A stretch of DNA of 64,000 nt from Paraclostridium tenue (GTDB lineage Bacteria > Bacillota > Clostridia > Peptostreptococcales > Peptostreptococcaceae). How positions within the stretch are numbered: the first letter of the stretch is position 1; each line of letters opens with the position of its first letter. Where the stretch lies: positions 1 to 64,000 of the forward strand of contig NZ_JADPFO010000003.1 of assembly GCF_015668515.1 (NCBI RefSeq). Direction: 5' to 3'. The translations under genes and the position numbers were made by a program. The notes beneath the pieces are model-generated. The model was not told the DNA's origin and ran no database searches. It was given only the letters and a program-made list of their open reading frames with translations. Below are positions 27,604-38,563 of the stretch, piece by piece.

Positions 27604-28713
27604 ATGACATCAGTAATGATTTTTATAGGAGTAGTAGGGTGGATTTTATTATTAATATCAATTTTAAGATATCTTAAGATAAAAAAAGAAGACAATACTA
27701 AAACTATAAAAAATGACGTAAGAGAAGAAAAATCTAAAGTTGTTGTAATAGGAGGGGGAACTGGACAGTCAGTTTTTTTAAGAGGATTAAAGTACTATAC
27801 TCCTAATATAACAGCTATAGTAACAGTTGCTGATGATGGGGGAGGTTCAGGAGTACTAAGGGAAGATTTAGGTATGTTACCTCCCGGAGACATAAGAAAC
27901 TGCTTATTATCCCTAGCAAATATAGAACCTACTATGAGTGAGGTTATGAAGTATAGATTTACAGATGGTGTTTTAAAAGGTCAAAGTTTTGGAAATCTCT
28001 TTTTAGCTGCTATGAATGGTGTTTATGGAAATTTTGAAACTGCAGTTTATAAAATGAGTGAGATATTTGCTATAACAGGTAGAGTACTACCTGTAACGCT
28101 TGAGGATATAAATTTAATTGCTCACCTTGAAAATGGAAACTTAGTAAAAGGAGAGTCTAATATACCAAAACATGTGAAATCTCAAAATACACGTATTAGC
28201 AAAATTCAATTAGAACCAGAAAGTGCAAAGCCATTAGATGATGTTATTAAATCTATATATGACGCAGATAAGATTGTCATAGGACCAGGAAGTTTATATA
28301 CTAGCATAATGCCTAATTTATTAGTTGATGGTGTCGTAGAAGCTATAAAAAAATCTAAGGCACCTAAGATATATATAGCTAATATAATGACACAACCTGG
28401 AGAAACTGATAACTACAATGTTTTAGATCATGTAAAAGCAATAAATAAACATTGTGGAGAAAATATAATTGATATAGTTATAGCTAACAATGAAGTATTA
28501 CCTAAGCCTGTATTTGATATATATAGCAAAGATGGAGCAAGTCAAGTATTATTAGACAAAAATCAAAAACATATACTGGAAGATATAGGAATAAAAGTGA
28601 TAGAATGTAATTTAGTAGAAATAAAGAGCAACTATATAAGGCATGATGCTGATTATATATCTAATATAGTTGTCAATTTGGCACTAAGTCATAGTTATGA
28701 TAATGAGAAGTAA
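27604..28713 (+). CDS. yvcK: Gluconeogenesis factor YvcK
   Basis: Member of the CofD/UPF0052 family, 369 residues. An N-terminal membrane segment (about residues 4-22) is followed by a nucleotide-binding domain with VVVIGGGTGQSVFLRGLK, TVADDGGGSGVLRE and IGPGSLYTSIMPN. In Bacillus YvcK binds UDP-sugars and is needed for growth on gluconeogenic carbon and for cell-wall homeostasis. GGAGGG precedes the ATG at 27604; the earlier in-frame ATG at 27592 overlaps that site. It follows rapZ by 15 bases. Confidence 0.93.
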   Translation: MTSVMIFIGVVGWILLLISILRYLKIKKEDNTKTIKNDVREEKSKVVVIGGGTGQSVFLRGLKYYTPNITAIVTVADDGGGSGVLREDLGMLPPGDIRNCLLSLANIEPTMSEVMKYRFTDGVLKGQSFGNLFLAAMNGVYGNFETAVYKMSEIFAITGRVLPVTLEDINLIAHLENGNLVKGESNIPKHVKSQNTRISKIQLEPESAKPLDDVIKSIYDADKIVIGPGSLYTSIMPNLLVDGVVEAIKKSKAPKIYIANIMTQPGETDNYNVLDHVKAINKHCGENIIDIVIANNEVLPKPVFDIYSKDGASQVLLDKNQKHILEDIGIKVIECNLVEIKSNYIRHDADYISNIVVNLALSHSYDNEK

Positions 28714-28777
28714 AAAAGGATTTTAAAAGTTTATGTAGAAATCCTTATTATTATGTTATTTTAAGGAGTGAACACCA

Positions 28778-29203
28778 ATGAGAGAAGAGGTTAGTGCCGG
28801 GGGCGTAGTATTATTTGGTAATGCAGTGCTCTTACTTAGAAAATTTAATGGAGACTGGGTATTACCTAAAGGCAAAGTGGAGATTGGAGAAAATAGAGAA
28901 GACGCAGCTCTTAGAGAAGTTTTGGAAGAAACTGGTGTTAAAGCTGATATATTAAAGTATCTAGGTGAAATTCATTATACCTTTAAAGAAAACTGGGATG
29001 AAAATAGAGCAGTCCACAAAACAGTATATTGGTATCTTATGCAAGCGAGAAGCATGGATACAATTCCTCAAAAGGAAGAGGGATTCATAGATGCTAAATT
29101 TGTACATCTAGACAGGGTTGTTGATTTAGCTAGATATGATGATGAAAAGGAAATTATAAAAGTAGCTTTAGATGAAATAAAAAAAAGATTAAAGAAGAAT
29201 TAA
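28778..29203 (+). CDS. NUDIX hydrolase
   Basis: The 141-residue protein has a complete Nudix box (GKVEIGENREDAALREVLEE, about residues 30-49), which binds Mg2+ for hydrolysis of nucleoside diphosphate-linked compounds. Substrate unknown. In Bacillus a Nudix gene (yvcI) is part of the rapZ-yvcK-whiA cluster, so the context is conserved though the order differs: here it lies between yvcK and whiA. AAGGAG precedes the ATG. Confidence 0.9.
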   Translation: MREEVSAGGVVLFGNAVLLLRKFNGDWVLPKGKVEIGENREDAALREVLEETGVKADILKYLGEIHYTFKENWDENRAVHKTVYWYLMQARSMDTIPQKEEGFIDAKFVHLDRVVDLARYDDEKEIIKVALDEIKKRLKKN

Positions 29204-29219
29204 CTATAGGTGATAGAAT

Positions 29220-30170
29220 ATGTCTTTTTCAGCAGAAACGAAAAATGAATTGGCAAGAGTTTTCTCGGATAATAAATGTTGTAACATAAGTGAACTTTCT
29301 GCGATAGTTAGATTATCAGGAAGTATACAAATTGCTGGATATAAGAAATTAAACTTAAAAATAAGTACAGAATTAAATTCAACAGCTAGAAAAGTCTTCA
29401 AACTACTAAAATCAAACTTTGGAATTAATACAGAGATATCAGTAAATAAAAATCAAATGTTAAAGAGAAATAGTAGTTATGTATTAATGATAACTAATGA
29501 CATGGGTGCTAAAGATTTATTAAGAGAGTTAGGTATATTATCAGAAGAAGAAGGTTTTTTAACTATGAATAAAGTGCCTGAAAATCTTGTAAAAGACAAT
29601 GAATGTGTTAGAGCTTTTATAAGAGGTGCATTTTTAGGTGGTGGGTCTATAAGTGATCCTGAAAAAAATTATCACTTAGAATTTGTGACAAACAATGAAG
29701 ATTTTGCAGAGTCTCTAAAAGACCTTATAAATTCATTAGGATTTAATTCTAAAACAGTATCTAGAAAAAATAACTATGTAGTTTACTTAAAAGAAAGTGA
29801 ACAGATATCAGATTTATTAAATATTATAGGAGCACATCAAGCCCTACTTAGCCTTGAAAGCACGAAGATAGTCAAAGAAATGAGAAATAATGTAAACAGA
29901 CTTGTTAATTGTGAAACAGCAAACTTATCAAAGACTGTAAATGCAGCAGTTAGGCAAATAGAAAATATAAAATATATCGAAGAAAAAATAGGGTTAAACC
30001 ATTTGCCACCAAATCTAAGAGAAATAGCTATGTTAAGAATAGAGTATGAAGATTTGACTTTAAAAGAATTAGGTGAAATGGCAAAACCAGAACTAAGTAA
30101 GTCAGCGGTAAATCACAGATTAAGAAAAATAGAACAAATAGCGGATGATTTAAGAGCGAAATATGAATAA
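29220..30170 (+). CDS. whiA: WhiA, LAGLIDADG-like DNA-binding regulator
   Basis: Protein of 316 residues with the N-terminal homing-endonuclease-like domain ([30 protein letters not shown]) and a C-terminal helix-turn-helix ([20 protein letters not shown]). WhiA governs sporulation-septation genes in Streptomyces and affects division and chromosome segregation in Bacillus. Its position after rapZ and yvcK is conserved. It is 16 bases after the Nudix gene and followed by a terminator. Confidence 0.95.
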   Translation: MSFSAETKNELARVFSDNKCCNISELSAIVRLSGSIQIAGYKKLNLKISTELNSTARKVFKLLKSNFGINTEISVNKNQMLKRNSSYVLMITNDMGAKDLLRELGILSEEEGFLTMNKVPENLVKDNECVRAFIRGAFLGGGSISDPEKNYHLEFVTNNEDFAESLKDLINSLGFNSKTVSRKNNYVVYLKESEQISDLLNIIGAHQALLSLESTKIVKEMRNNVNRLVNCETANLSKTVNAAVRQIENIKYIEEKIGLNHLPPNLREIAMLRIEYEDLTLKELGEMAKPELSKSAVNHRLRKIEQIADDLRAKYE

Positions 30171-30192
30171 GAGGCGTTAAGCCTCTTTTTAT
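30169..30192 (+). terminator. Terminator of the murB-whiA gene run
   Basis: GAGGC pairs with GCCTC across a short loop, followed by five T, directly after the whiA stop. The stem is short. Confidence 0.7.
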
Positions 30193-30226
30193 TTTCAATA
30201 ATTATTAAAATTATAAATATTGGATT

Positions 30227-30256
30227 TTGATTAACACGTATTTATTGTGGTAAAAT
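30227..30256 (+). promoter_or_regulatory. Probable dnaE promoter
   Basis: TTGATT (30227-30232) and TGGTAAAAT (-10 TAAAAT at 30251-30256, with an extended TG) are separated by 18 bases, just upstream of the dnaE ribosome binding site. Confidence 0.6.
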
Positions 30257-30283
30257 TACTTTTATAAGCAGGAGGTGAAGTCT

Positions 30284-33200
30284 TTGAGTAAAGATTTTGT
30301 TCATTTACATGTTCATACAGAATATAGTTTACTAGATGGTTTTTCTAGAGTCAAAAACTTAGTAAGTAGAGCTAAAGAGTTAAATATGAGTGCTGTTGCA
30401 ATAACTGATCATGGTTGCATGTTTGGTGCGATAGATTTTTTCAAAGTTGCAAAAAAGGAAGGCATAAAGCCTATAATAGGATGTGAGGTTTATACAGCAC
30501 CTAGAAGCATGAGGGATAAAGACCCAAATTATGATAAGTCTCAGGGGCATTTAATACTTCTAGCTAAAGATACAGAAGGATATCAAAACCTTATAAAGTT
30601 AGTTTCAAAGGCATATGTACAAGGATTTTACTACAAGCCTAGAGTGGATATAGATGAAATAAGAAAGCATAGTAAAGGGATTATTGCATTATCAGCTTGT
30701 TTAGCAGGAGATGTTTCTCAAGCATTAATGAATAGAAATTATGATAAAGCTAAAAATATAGCATTAAAATATAAAGAAATATTTGGCAAAGATAATTATT
30801 ATATAGAAATACAAGATCATAACTTACCAGAACAAAAAGAGGTAAATAGAGAATTAATAAGACTTTCAAAAGAAATAGATGTAGGTCTAGTTGCTACAAA
30901 TGATGTTCATTATGTTAGAAAAGAAGATTCTAAGATACATGATATTTTAATGTGCATACAAATGGGAAAAACAGTTAACGATCCGACTAGAATGAGATTT
31001 GGTAGTGATGAATTTTATTTAAAATCTAGAGAAGAGATGGAAACTGTATTTCCTGAAGTGCAAGAAGCTTTAGATAACACAGTTAAAATTGCGGATATGT
31101 GTAATGTGGAATTTGATTTTAACACTATACATTTACCAAAATATGATGTTCCAGACGGTTATACACCAAGGGAGTATCTAAGGATGTTATGCTTTAAAGG
31201 ATTAGAGGAAAGATATAAAAATCCGTCGCCTGAAATAACTGATAGGTTAGAGTATGAATTAGGCGTAATAGAAAAGATGGGATATGTAGAATATTTCCTT
31301 ATAACTTGGGATTTTATAAATTTCGCAAGAGAGAATAACATCATGGTTGGACCAGGAAGAGGTAGTGCCGCTGGATCAATAGTTTCTTACACGTTATATA
31401 TAACAGATATAGATCCTATAAAGTATTCACTATTATTTGAAAGATTTCTTAACCCTGAGCGTATATCTATGCCCGATATAGATATAGACTTTTGTTATGA
31501 AAGAAGAGAAGAAGTTATTGATTATGTAAAGCGTAAATATGGTGAAGATCATGTTGCTCAAATAATAACTTTTGGAACAATGGGGGCAAAAGCGGCAATA
31601 AGAGATGTTGGTAGAGTTTTAGATATAAGTTATAACAAAGTAGATAATATAGCAAAAGAAATACCTTTTGCATTAGGAATGACAATAGATAAAGCGTTAG
31701 ATACAAATCCTAATTTAAGAAAATTATATGAAGAAGATAATGAAACTAAAGAAATAATAGATGTATCTAGAAAAATAGAGGGAATGTTAAGACATGCATC
31801 TACACATGCAGCTGGTGTTGTTATATCTAAAAAGTCAATAGATGAATATGTTCCATTATATAAACATCAAGATGCTATAACTACCCAATTTACAATGACA
31901 ACCTTAGAGGAATTAGGGCTATTAAAGATGGATTTCTTAGGGCTTAGAACTTTAACTGTTATAAGAGATGCTTTAGATTTAATAGAAAAAAATCATAATA
32001 TAAAACTTAATTTTTCTGCTATGGAATATGATGATCCTAAAGTATATGAATTACTTTCTTCAGGGAATACACTAGGAGTATTCCAACTAGAAAGTGGTGG
32101 TATGAGAAGTTTCATGAAGCAGTTAAAACCAGATAATTTCGAAGATATAGTAGCTGGAATTTCTCTTTATAGACCAGGACCTATGGACTCTATTCCTAAC
32201 TATATTAATAATAAAAATAATCCTGGACATGTAGAGTATTTACATGAAAAATTAAAGCCTATAATGGAAGTTACATATGGGTGTTTAGTTTATCAAGAAC
32301 AAGTAATGCAGGTTGTTAGAGATTTAGGTGGATATAGTTATGGACGTAGTGATTTAGTTAGAAGAGCTATGGGTAAGAAAAAGATGGATGTCATGGAAAA
32401 GGAAAGACAATATTTTATTCATGGTAAATTTGATGATAATGGGGAACTTGAAATAGCAGGTTGTGTTAGAAATGGAGTTCCAGAAGAAATAGGAAATAAA
32501 ATATTTGATGATATGATAGATTTTGCAAAGTATGCATTTAATAAAAGTCATGCAGCTGCATATGGAGTATTAGCATATCAAACAGCATATTTAAAGGCTC
32601 ATTATCCAGTAGAATTTATGGCAGCTCTTATAACTAGTGTTATGGGAAATACAGATAAAGTTGTAGAGTATATAAGAGAATGTAATAATCTTAAAATAGA
32701 TATCTTAAAGCCTGATATAAATAAAAGTTTTACTAAATTTTCGGTTGAAGGTAAGAGTATAAGGTTTGGATTAGCAGCAGTTAAAAATGTAGGAGTAAAT
32801 GTGTTAAATAATATTATCGCAGAAAGAGAAAATGGCGGTGAATTTAAAGATTTTAATGAATTTTGTAAAAGATTAGACTCTAAAGATTCTAATAAACGTA
32901 TAATTGAAAGTCTTATCAAGTGTGGAGCATTTGATGAGATGGGAAATAATAGAGCAAGTTTACTTCTTGGATATGAAAAATTACTAGAAAGTATAGCTTT
33001 GGATAGAAAGAAAAATTTAGTTGGACAAGTATCGTTATTTGATGGATTTGAAATGGATGCAGCAATAAATAATGATATACAAAATATGTACAAATTACCT
33101 CAAGTAAAAGAGTTAGAAGAAAAAGAAAAATTATATCTAGAAAAAGAAGTTTTAGGTATGTATGTAAGTGGACATCCATTATCTCAGTATAAAGATAAAC

Positions 33201-33769
33201 TTAAGAAAAATACTACAATTAACAATGCAGATCTAAATGATATAAAAGAAGATTACGTTAGCTACTTAAATTTAAATGAAAAAGAAGTGACAATGGGTGG
33301 AATAGTAATAAATAAAACTATAAGAACGACTAAAAGAAATGATTTAATGGCTATAATAGAATTAGAAGATTTATATGGAGTTATAGAAGTTATTGTATTT
33401 CCTCAGGTGCTTCAAAAATATAATACTATAATTCAGGAAGATAAGATCATATATATAAAAGGAAGATTAAGTATAAAAGAAGATGAAAATGCAAAACTTA
33501 TAGCTAGAGAGATAATTGATATGAATGAAAGTATAAATCAAGAGAAACCTACATTATACTTAAAAATAAATTCTATAGAAAATAAAGATTTAGTAAATGA
33601 TTTAATATCTGTTGTTACTAAATACAAAGGTGATAATGATATATATATATATGCAGAGAATATAAAACAGATGTATAAATGGAATCACATAAAAGTTAAT
33701 ATAAATGAAAATTTAATTAATGAGTTACAAAATATATTACCTAGAACAAGTATAAAAGTAAAAATTTAA
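30284..33769 (+). CDS. dnaE: DNA polymerase III subunit alpha, DnaE type
   Basis: Replicative C-family polymerase of 1161 residues. It has an N-terminal PHP domain (HLHVHTEYSLLDG, AITDHGCMFG), the palm domain with catalytic aspartates in MPDIDIDFCYERR, VGPGRGSAAGS and a C-terminal OB fold (about residue 985 on: VTMGGIVINKTIRTTKR). In Firmicutes DnaE works beside PolC. AGGAGG (30270-30275) lies eight bases before TTG 30284, which I take as start (MSKDFVHLHVHTEY); an upstream in-frame GTG at 30275 overlaps the ribosome binding site. Confidence 0.95.
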   Translation: MSKDFVHLHVHTEYSLLDGFSRVKNLVSRAKELNMSAVAITDHGCMFGAIDFFKVAKKEGIKPIIGCEVYTAPRSMRDKDPNYDKSQGHLILLAKDTEGYQNLIKLVSKAYVQGFYYKPRVDIDEIRKHSKGIIALSACLAGDVSQALMNRNYDKAKNIALKYKEIFGKDNYYIEIQDHNLPEQKEVNRELIRLSKEIDVGLVATNDVHYVRKEDSKIHDILMCIQMGKTVNDPTRMRFGSDEFYLKSREEMETVFPEVQEALDNTVKIADMCNVEFDFNTIHLPKYDVPDGYTPREYLRMLCFKGLEERYKNPSPEITDRLEYELGVIEKMGYVEYFLITWDFINFARENNIMVGPGRGSAAGSIVSYTLYITDIDPIKYSLLFERFLNPERISMPDIDIDFCYERREEVIDYVKRKYGEDHVAQIITFGTMGAKAAIRDVGRVLDISYNKVDNIAKEIPFALGMTIDKALDTNPNLRKLYEEDNETKEIIDVSRKIEGMLRHASTHAAGVVISKKSIDEYVPLYKHQDAITTQFTMTTLEELGLLKMDFLGLRTLTVIRDALDLIEKNHNIKLNFSAMEYDDPKVYELLSSGNTLGVFQLESGGMRSFMKQLKPDNFEDIVAGISLYRPGPMDSIPNYINNKNNPGHVEYLHEKLKPIMEVTYGCLVYQEQVMQVVRDLGGYSYGRSDLVRRAMGKKKMDVMEKERQYFIHGKFDDNGELEIAGCVRNGVPEEIGNKIFDDMIDFAKYAFNKSHAAAYGVLAYQTAYLKAHYPVEFMAALITSVMGNTDKVVEYIRECNNLKIDILKPDINKSFTKFSVEGKSIRFGLAAVKNVGVNVLNNIIAERENGGEFKDFNEFCKRLDSKDSNKRIIESLIKCGAFDEMGNNRASLLLGYEKLLESIALDRKKNLVGQVSLFDGFEMDAAINNDIQNMYKLPQVKELEEKEKLYLEKEVLGMYVSGHPLSQYKDKLKKNTTINNADLNDIKEDYVSYLNLNEKEVTMGGIVINKTIRTTKRNDLMAIIELEDLYGVIEVIVFPQVLQKYNTIIQEDKIIYIKGRLSIKEDENAKLIAREIIDMNESINQEKPTLYLKINSIENKDLVNDLISVVTKYKGDNDIYIYAENIKQMYKWNHIKVNINENLINELQNILPRTSIKVKI

Positions 33770-33800
33770 CACTTTTTAAAATTTTATTATATAAAAAGAT

Positions 33801-33842
33801 AGCGAAATTATGATATAATAACAAAAAATAGATAATTTCGCT
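33801..33842 (+). other. Inverted repeat downstream of dnaE
   Basis: AGCGAAATTAT and ATAATTTCGCT are perfect 11-base arms around a 20-base loop. A TATAAT (33814-33819) lies inside the loop, and a T-rich tract follows. It may be a weak dnaE terminator or part of the pfkA promoter region. Confidence 0.4.
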
Positions 33843-33885
33843 TCTATTGAATTTTTTTAATTTTACTGGGATAAAAAAACAATAT

Positions 33886-33904
33886 AGGGACAAAATATGT
33901 CCCT
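33886..33904 (+). other. Leader hairpin upstream of pfkA
   Basis: AGGGACA and TGTCCCT form a perfect stem with a 5-base loop 43 bases before the pfkA start. There is no T run, so it is not a terminator. A role in mRNA stability or regulation is possible but not shown. Confidence 0.4.
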
Positions 33905-33934
33905 TAAGTTTGATTAAATATAATAATCAACTAG

Positions 33935-34906
<972 letters not shown>

Positions 34907-34922
34907 ATTAGGAGGAGTTAAC

Positions 34923-36683
34923 ATGTTAAAAGGGATAAAAAAGACTAAAATAGTTTGTACACTAGGACCAGCATCACAAAGCGAAGAAGTTTTAACTCAA
35001 CTTGTAGAAAGTGGATTAAATGTATGTAGATTTAACTTCTCTCATGGTTCTCATGAAGAGCATAAAGAAAGATTCGATATGGCTAAAAAAGTAAGAGAAA
35101 AACTAAACAAGCCAGTAGCAATATTATTAGATACTAAAGGGCCAGAAATAAGAACTGGTAACTTTGATGCACCAGAAGTTTTATTAGAAGAAGGTCAAAA
35201 ATTTACTATAACAATGAAAGACGTTTTAGGGACAAAGGATATATGTACAGTTAGCTACAAAGGTCTTGCTGAAGATGTTGTTGCTGGAGATACTATATTA
35301 ATAGATGATGGATTAGTAGGACTTAAGGTAGAAGAAGTTAAAGGAGAAGATATTCACTGTGTGGTTGAAAACTCTGGAATAGTCAAAAATCATAAAGGTG
35401 TTAATGTTCCTAGAGTAAAAATAAATTTACCGGCATTAACTGAAAAGGATGTAAAGGATATAGAATTTGGTATATCTCAAGGAATAGATTACATAGCTGC
35501 TTCATTTGTTAGAAAAGCATCAGATGTTCTAGCAATAAGAGAAGTATTAGAAAAAAATAATGCAACAGATGTACAAATTATATCTAAGATAGAAAACCAA
35601 GAGGGTGTAGATAACATAGATGAGATACTAAAAGTTTCTGATGGTATAATGGTTGCAAGAGGTGACTTAGGGGTTGAAATACCAACAGAAGAAATACCTA
35701 TAGTTCAAAAAATGATGATAAGAAAATGTAATGAGTTAGGAAAACCAGTTGTTACAGCAACTCAAATGTTAGATTCTATGATAAGAAATCCTAGACCAAC
35801 AAGAGCAGAAGTAACAGACGTTGCAAATGCTATATATGATGGAACAGATGCAATAATGTTATCAGGAGAAACTGCTGCAGGTAAATATCCAGTAGAAGCT
35901 GTTAAAACAATGGCTACAATAGCAAAAAGAACAGAAGAAACATTAAACTACAATGAATTATTAAAGAGCAAAAAACTTAATGGGGTAAATGTTACAGATG
36001 CTATAAGTCATGCTACATGTACTACTGCAATAGATTTAAATGCATCAGCTATAATAACATCAACATCTTCAGGACATACAGCAAGAATGGTATCTAAGTT
36101 TAGACCAGCATGTCCAATAATTGCTGCAACAAATGATGATAAAGTTATGAGAAGATTAGCTTTAACTTGGGGTGTATATCCTATAATAGCAAAAGAAGCT
36201 ACAAATACAGATGAAGTTGTAGAAAACTCTATAAATGCAGCTAAGGAAGCTTCTTACTTAGAAAATGGAGAATTAGTAGTTGTAACTGCAGGTGTTCCTG
36301 TAGGTGTTAGTGGAACTACCAACCTAATAAAAGTACACGTTATAAGTGAAGAAATAACTAATGGTATAGGTGTAGGAAGTAAAACTGTAGAAGGTAAAGT
36401 TAGAATAGTTGAAAATGCTAATGAAGTTATAGATTTTGAAGAAGGTGACATAGTAATCACTCATATGACTGATGCAGATATGAATGCATATTTAGAAAAA
36501 TGTGGAGCTATAGTTACTGAAGATGGCGGAATGACATGTCATGCAGCTATAGTAGGGTTAAACTTAGATAAACCAGTAGTTGTTTCAGCTAAAGATATAA
36601 CAAAATTAGTAAAAGACGGAGAAATTATAACTGTTGATGCAGCTAGAGGTGTTATATATAGAGGATCAACTAGAGTATTATAA
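34923..36683 (+). CDS. pyk: Pyruvate kinase with C-terminal phosphohistidine-like domain
   Basis: Converts phosphoenolpyruvate and ADP to pyruvate and ATP. The 586 residues contain RFNFSHGSHEEH, the active site ISKIENQEGVDN and GDLGVEIPTEEIP, and the ATQMLDSM motif. Beyond the usual end (about residue 475) lies an extra domain of roughly 110 residues with DGGMTCHAAIVG, like the PEP-utilising mobile domain found on Bacillus and other Firmicutes pyruvate kinases. AGGAGG precedes the ATG. It is in an operon with pfkA. Confidence 0.97.
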   Translation: MLKGIKKTKIVCTLGPASQSEEVLTQLVESGLNVCRFNFSHGSHEEHKERFDMAKKVREKLNKPVAILLDTKGPEIRTGNFDAPEVLLEEGQKFTITMKDVLGTKDICTVSYKGLAEDVVAGDTILIDDGLVGLKVEEVKGEDIHCVVENSGIVKNHKGVNVPRVKINLPALTEKDVKDIEFGISQGIDYIAASFVRKASDVLAIREVLEKNNATDVQIISKIENQEGVDNIDEILKVSDGIMVARGDLGVEIPTEEIPIVQKMMIRKCNELGKPVVTATQMLDSMIRNPRPTRAEVTDVANAIYDGTDAIMLSGETAAGKYPVEAVKTMATIAKRTEETLNYNELLKSKKLNGVNVTDAISHATCTTAIDLNASAIITSTSSGHTARMVSKFRPACPIIAATNDDKVMRRLALTWGVYPIIAKEATNTDEVVENSINAAKEASYLENGELVVVTAGVPVGVSGTTNLIKVHVISEEITNGIGVGSKTVEGKVRIVENANEVIDFEEGDIVITHMTDADMNAYLEKCGAIVTEDGGMTCHAAIVGLNLDKPVVVSAKDITKLVKDGEIITVDAARGVIYRGSTRVL

Positions 36684-36716
36684 TAAATAAATTATTAAAA
36701 TTGTTACTATATTTAA

Positions 36717-36747
36717 GATAGGGGCTTTATAAGCTCCTATTTTTTTG
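36717..36747 (+). terminator. Terminator of pfkA-pyk
   Basis: ATAGGGGCTT pairs with AAGCTCCTAT (one G-T pair) and is followed by seven T. Confidence 0.85.
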
Positions 36748-36795
36748 GTAAAATAAGTTTTTGTAGTTTAATTATTATGTTCGGAGGAAAAGCCT

Positions 36796-38154
36796 ATGTT
36801 ATTAAAAGACAGAGATTATATAGTAGACATTGTTGATATAGGACAAGGTGGAGTTGGAATTGGTAAGCATGATGGATTTACAGTTTTTGTAGATGGCGGA
36901 TTAATTGAAGATAAGTTAAAAGTAAGAATAAATAAATCTAAAAAAAATTATGCAGTTGGAGATATTGTTGAAATTATAGAAAAATCACCATTTAGAGTTA
37001 AAAGAGAATGTGCAGAGCATTTATCTAATTGTGGTGGATGTCAAATACAGGAATTAGACTATGAAAAACAATTAGAAATTAAAACTAATGAAGTAAAACA
37101 AACTATAAGTAGAATCGGCAAGTTAAATGATGTTGTAATTCATCCTACATTAGGAATGGTGAATCCTTTTAGATATAGAAACAAAGCTCAGTTTCCAATA
37201 CAAAAACTAGAAGATAAGATAGTAATAGGATTTTATAAAAAGAAAAGTCATGATGTAATTTCTACGGATACTTGTATAATTCAACATGATGTAAATGATA
37301 AGATAATAAAAATAATAAAGACATATATAAAAGCATATAACGTAAGTATATATGATGAGAAAAGTCATACAGGAGTATTAAGACATTTAGTAACTAAGGT
37401 TGGTTTTAAAACTAAAGAGGTTATGGTTGTATTAGTTGCGAACGGAAAAAAATTACCATACCTAAATGAATTAGCTTCTGTATTAAAAGAAAACGTACCA
37501 GGATTTAAAACTTTAGTTGTAAATACTAACAGAGAAAAGACAAATGTTATATTAGGTAAAGAAAATAAGGTTATATATGGAGATGGAAAAATAAATGATT
37601 ATATAGGAGAATTAGTATTTGAAATATCTCCATTATCATTTTTCCAGGTAAATCCTCTACAAACTGAAGTTTTATATAATAAGGCATTAGAATATGCAGA
37701 CTTAAAAGAAAATGATACGGTATTTGATATTTATTGTGGAATAGGTACTATATCTTTATTTTTAGCTCAAAAAGCTAAAAAAGTTTATGGAGTAGAGATA
37801 GTTGAAGATGCTATAAAAGATGCTAAAATAAATGCTAAATTAAATAATTTAGATAATACTGAGTTTTATGTAGGAAAAGCAGAAGAAGTAGTTCCTAAAT
37901 TATATAAAGAAGGTAAGACAGCTAATGTAGTGGTTGTAGACCCACCTAGAAAGGGCTGTGATGAATCTGTCTTAGATACTATAGTTTCAATGCAACCAGA
38001 TAAAGTTGTTTATGTATCTTGTAACCCTTCGACATTAGCAAGAGATTTAGCTTATTTAAATGAGAGAGGGTATAGATGTGAGGAAGTTCAACCTGTTGAT
38101 ATGTTCCCTCATACTATGCATGTTGAATGTGTAGCAAAGTTAATAAGAAAATAA
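36796..38154 (+). CDS. rlmD: 23S rRNA (uracil-C5)-methyltransferase, RlmD/RumA family
   Basis: SAM-dependent RNA m5U methyltransferase of 452 residues. It has an N-terminal TRAM domain, iron-sulfur cysteines in ECAEHLSNCGGC (Cys72, 79, 82), the SAM-binding FDIYCGIGTISLFLA, VVVDPPRKGCD and the catalytic cysteine in VYVSCNPSTLARD. TCGGAGG precedes the ATG. The last 36 bases of the gene are duplicated 3 kb downstream, indicating that the gene's 3' end served as an integration site. Members of this family can act on U747 or U1939 of 23S rRNA, or on tRNA; which one here is unknown. Confidence 0.92.
   Translation: MLLKDRDYIVDIVDIGQGGVGIGKHDGFTVFVDGGLIEDKLKVRINKSKKNYAVGDIVEIIEKSPFRVKRECAEHLSNCGGCQIQELDYEKQLEIKTNEVKQTISRIGKLNDVVIHPTLGMVNPFRYRNKAQFPIQKLEDKIVIGFYKKKSHDVISTDTCIIQHDVNDKIIKIIKTYIKAYNVSIYDEKSHTGVLRHLVTKVGFKTKEVMVVLVANGKKLPYLNELASVLKENVPGFKTLVVNTNREKTNVILGKENKVIYGDGKINDYIGELVFEISPLSFFQVNPLQTEVLYNKALEYADLKENDTVFDIYCGIGTISLFLAQKAKKVYGVEIVEDAIKDAKINAKLNNLDNTEFYVGKAEEVVPKLYKEGKTANVVVVDPPRKGCDESVLDTIVSMQPDKVVYVSCNPSTLARDLAYLNERGYRCEEVQPVDMFPHTMHVECVAKLIRK
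38119..38154 (+). repeat. Left direct repeat (attL-like), inside the rlmD 3' end
   Basis: The sequence begins CATGTTGAATGTGTAGC and runs through the rlmD stop codon. It matches 41197-41232 except G at 38147 versus A. Confidence 0.8.
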
Positions 38155-38280
38155 TTGTAAAGTTACATTAAACTCGAAAAAACACCTTGAAAGCTCAATC
38201 GGAACAAAGAAAATCTAACTAAAATAGGTTCACAAAGGATTGATTAAAAGGAAATAAAAAGAATAAAACATATTAGAGAA

Positions 38281-38332
38281 TAACCCTTTGAAAGCAGAAA
38301 AAGAGAGCTTTTAGAGGGTTTTTTATTTTATA
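38281..38332 (+). terminator. Hairpin terminator inside the island
   Basis: AACCCTTTGAAAGC and GCTTTTAGAGGGTT form an imperfect stem followed by six T. It may terminate rlmD transcription after the insertion, or belong to a lost island gene. Confidence 0.6.
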
Positions 38333-38426
38333 TAATAGGGAATATTAAAATGAATATAAAAAATACATTTATTAAATTATATATATAGTAAGTGAAAAAT
38401 AGGCGAAGTTTAATAAAATCTGACAC

Positions 38427-38480
38427 AAGCTAGTAATTTCAATGATTTAAAGTGTGACTAGCTTTTTAAAAGTTAGTCAC
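38427..38480 (+). repeat. Overlapping inverted repeats in the island
   Basis: AAGCTAGT (38427-38434) can pair with ACTAGCTT (38457-38464). The same ACTAGCTT is also part of a hairpin of GTGACTAGCTTT (from 38454) with AAAGTTAGTCAC (ending 38480). The two structures exclude each other. No gene follows directly, so the function is unclear. Confidence 0.4.
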
Positions 38481-38563
38481 AGAATAGCTTAAAGTAATTA
38501 AATAATAAAAAAATTAGCAAGTAAATTAGATAAATACCAATATTTTTATTATTTGAATCATGA

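Noticed and set aside
32602-33179. Long minus-strand open frames opposite dnaE
   Set aside because: They overlap the dnaE coding region entirely, overlap each other in different frames and look like complements of the Glu/Lys/Asp-rich frame.
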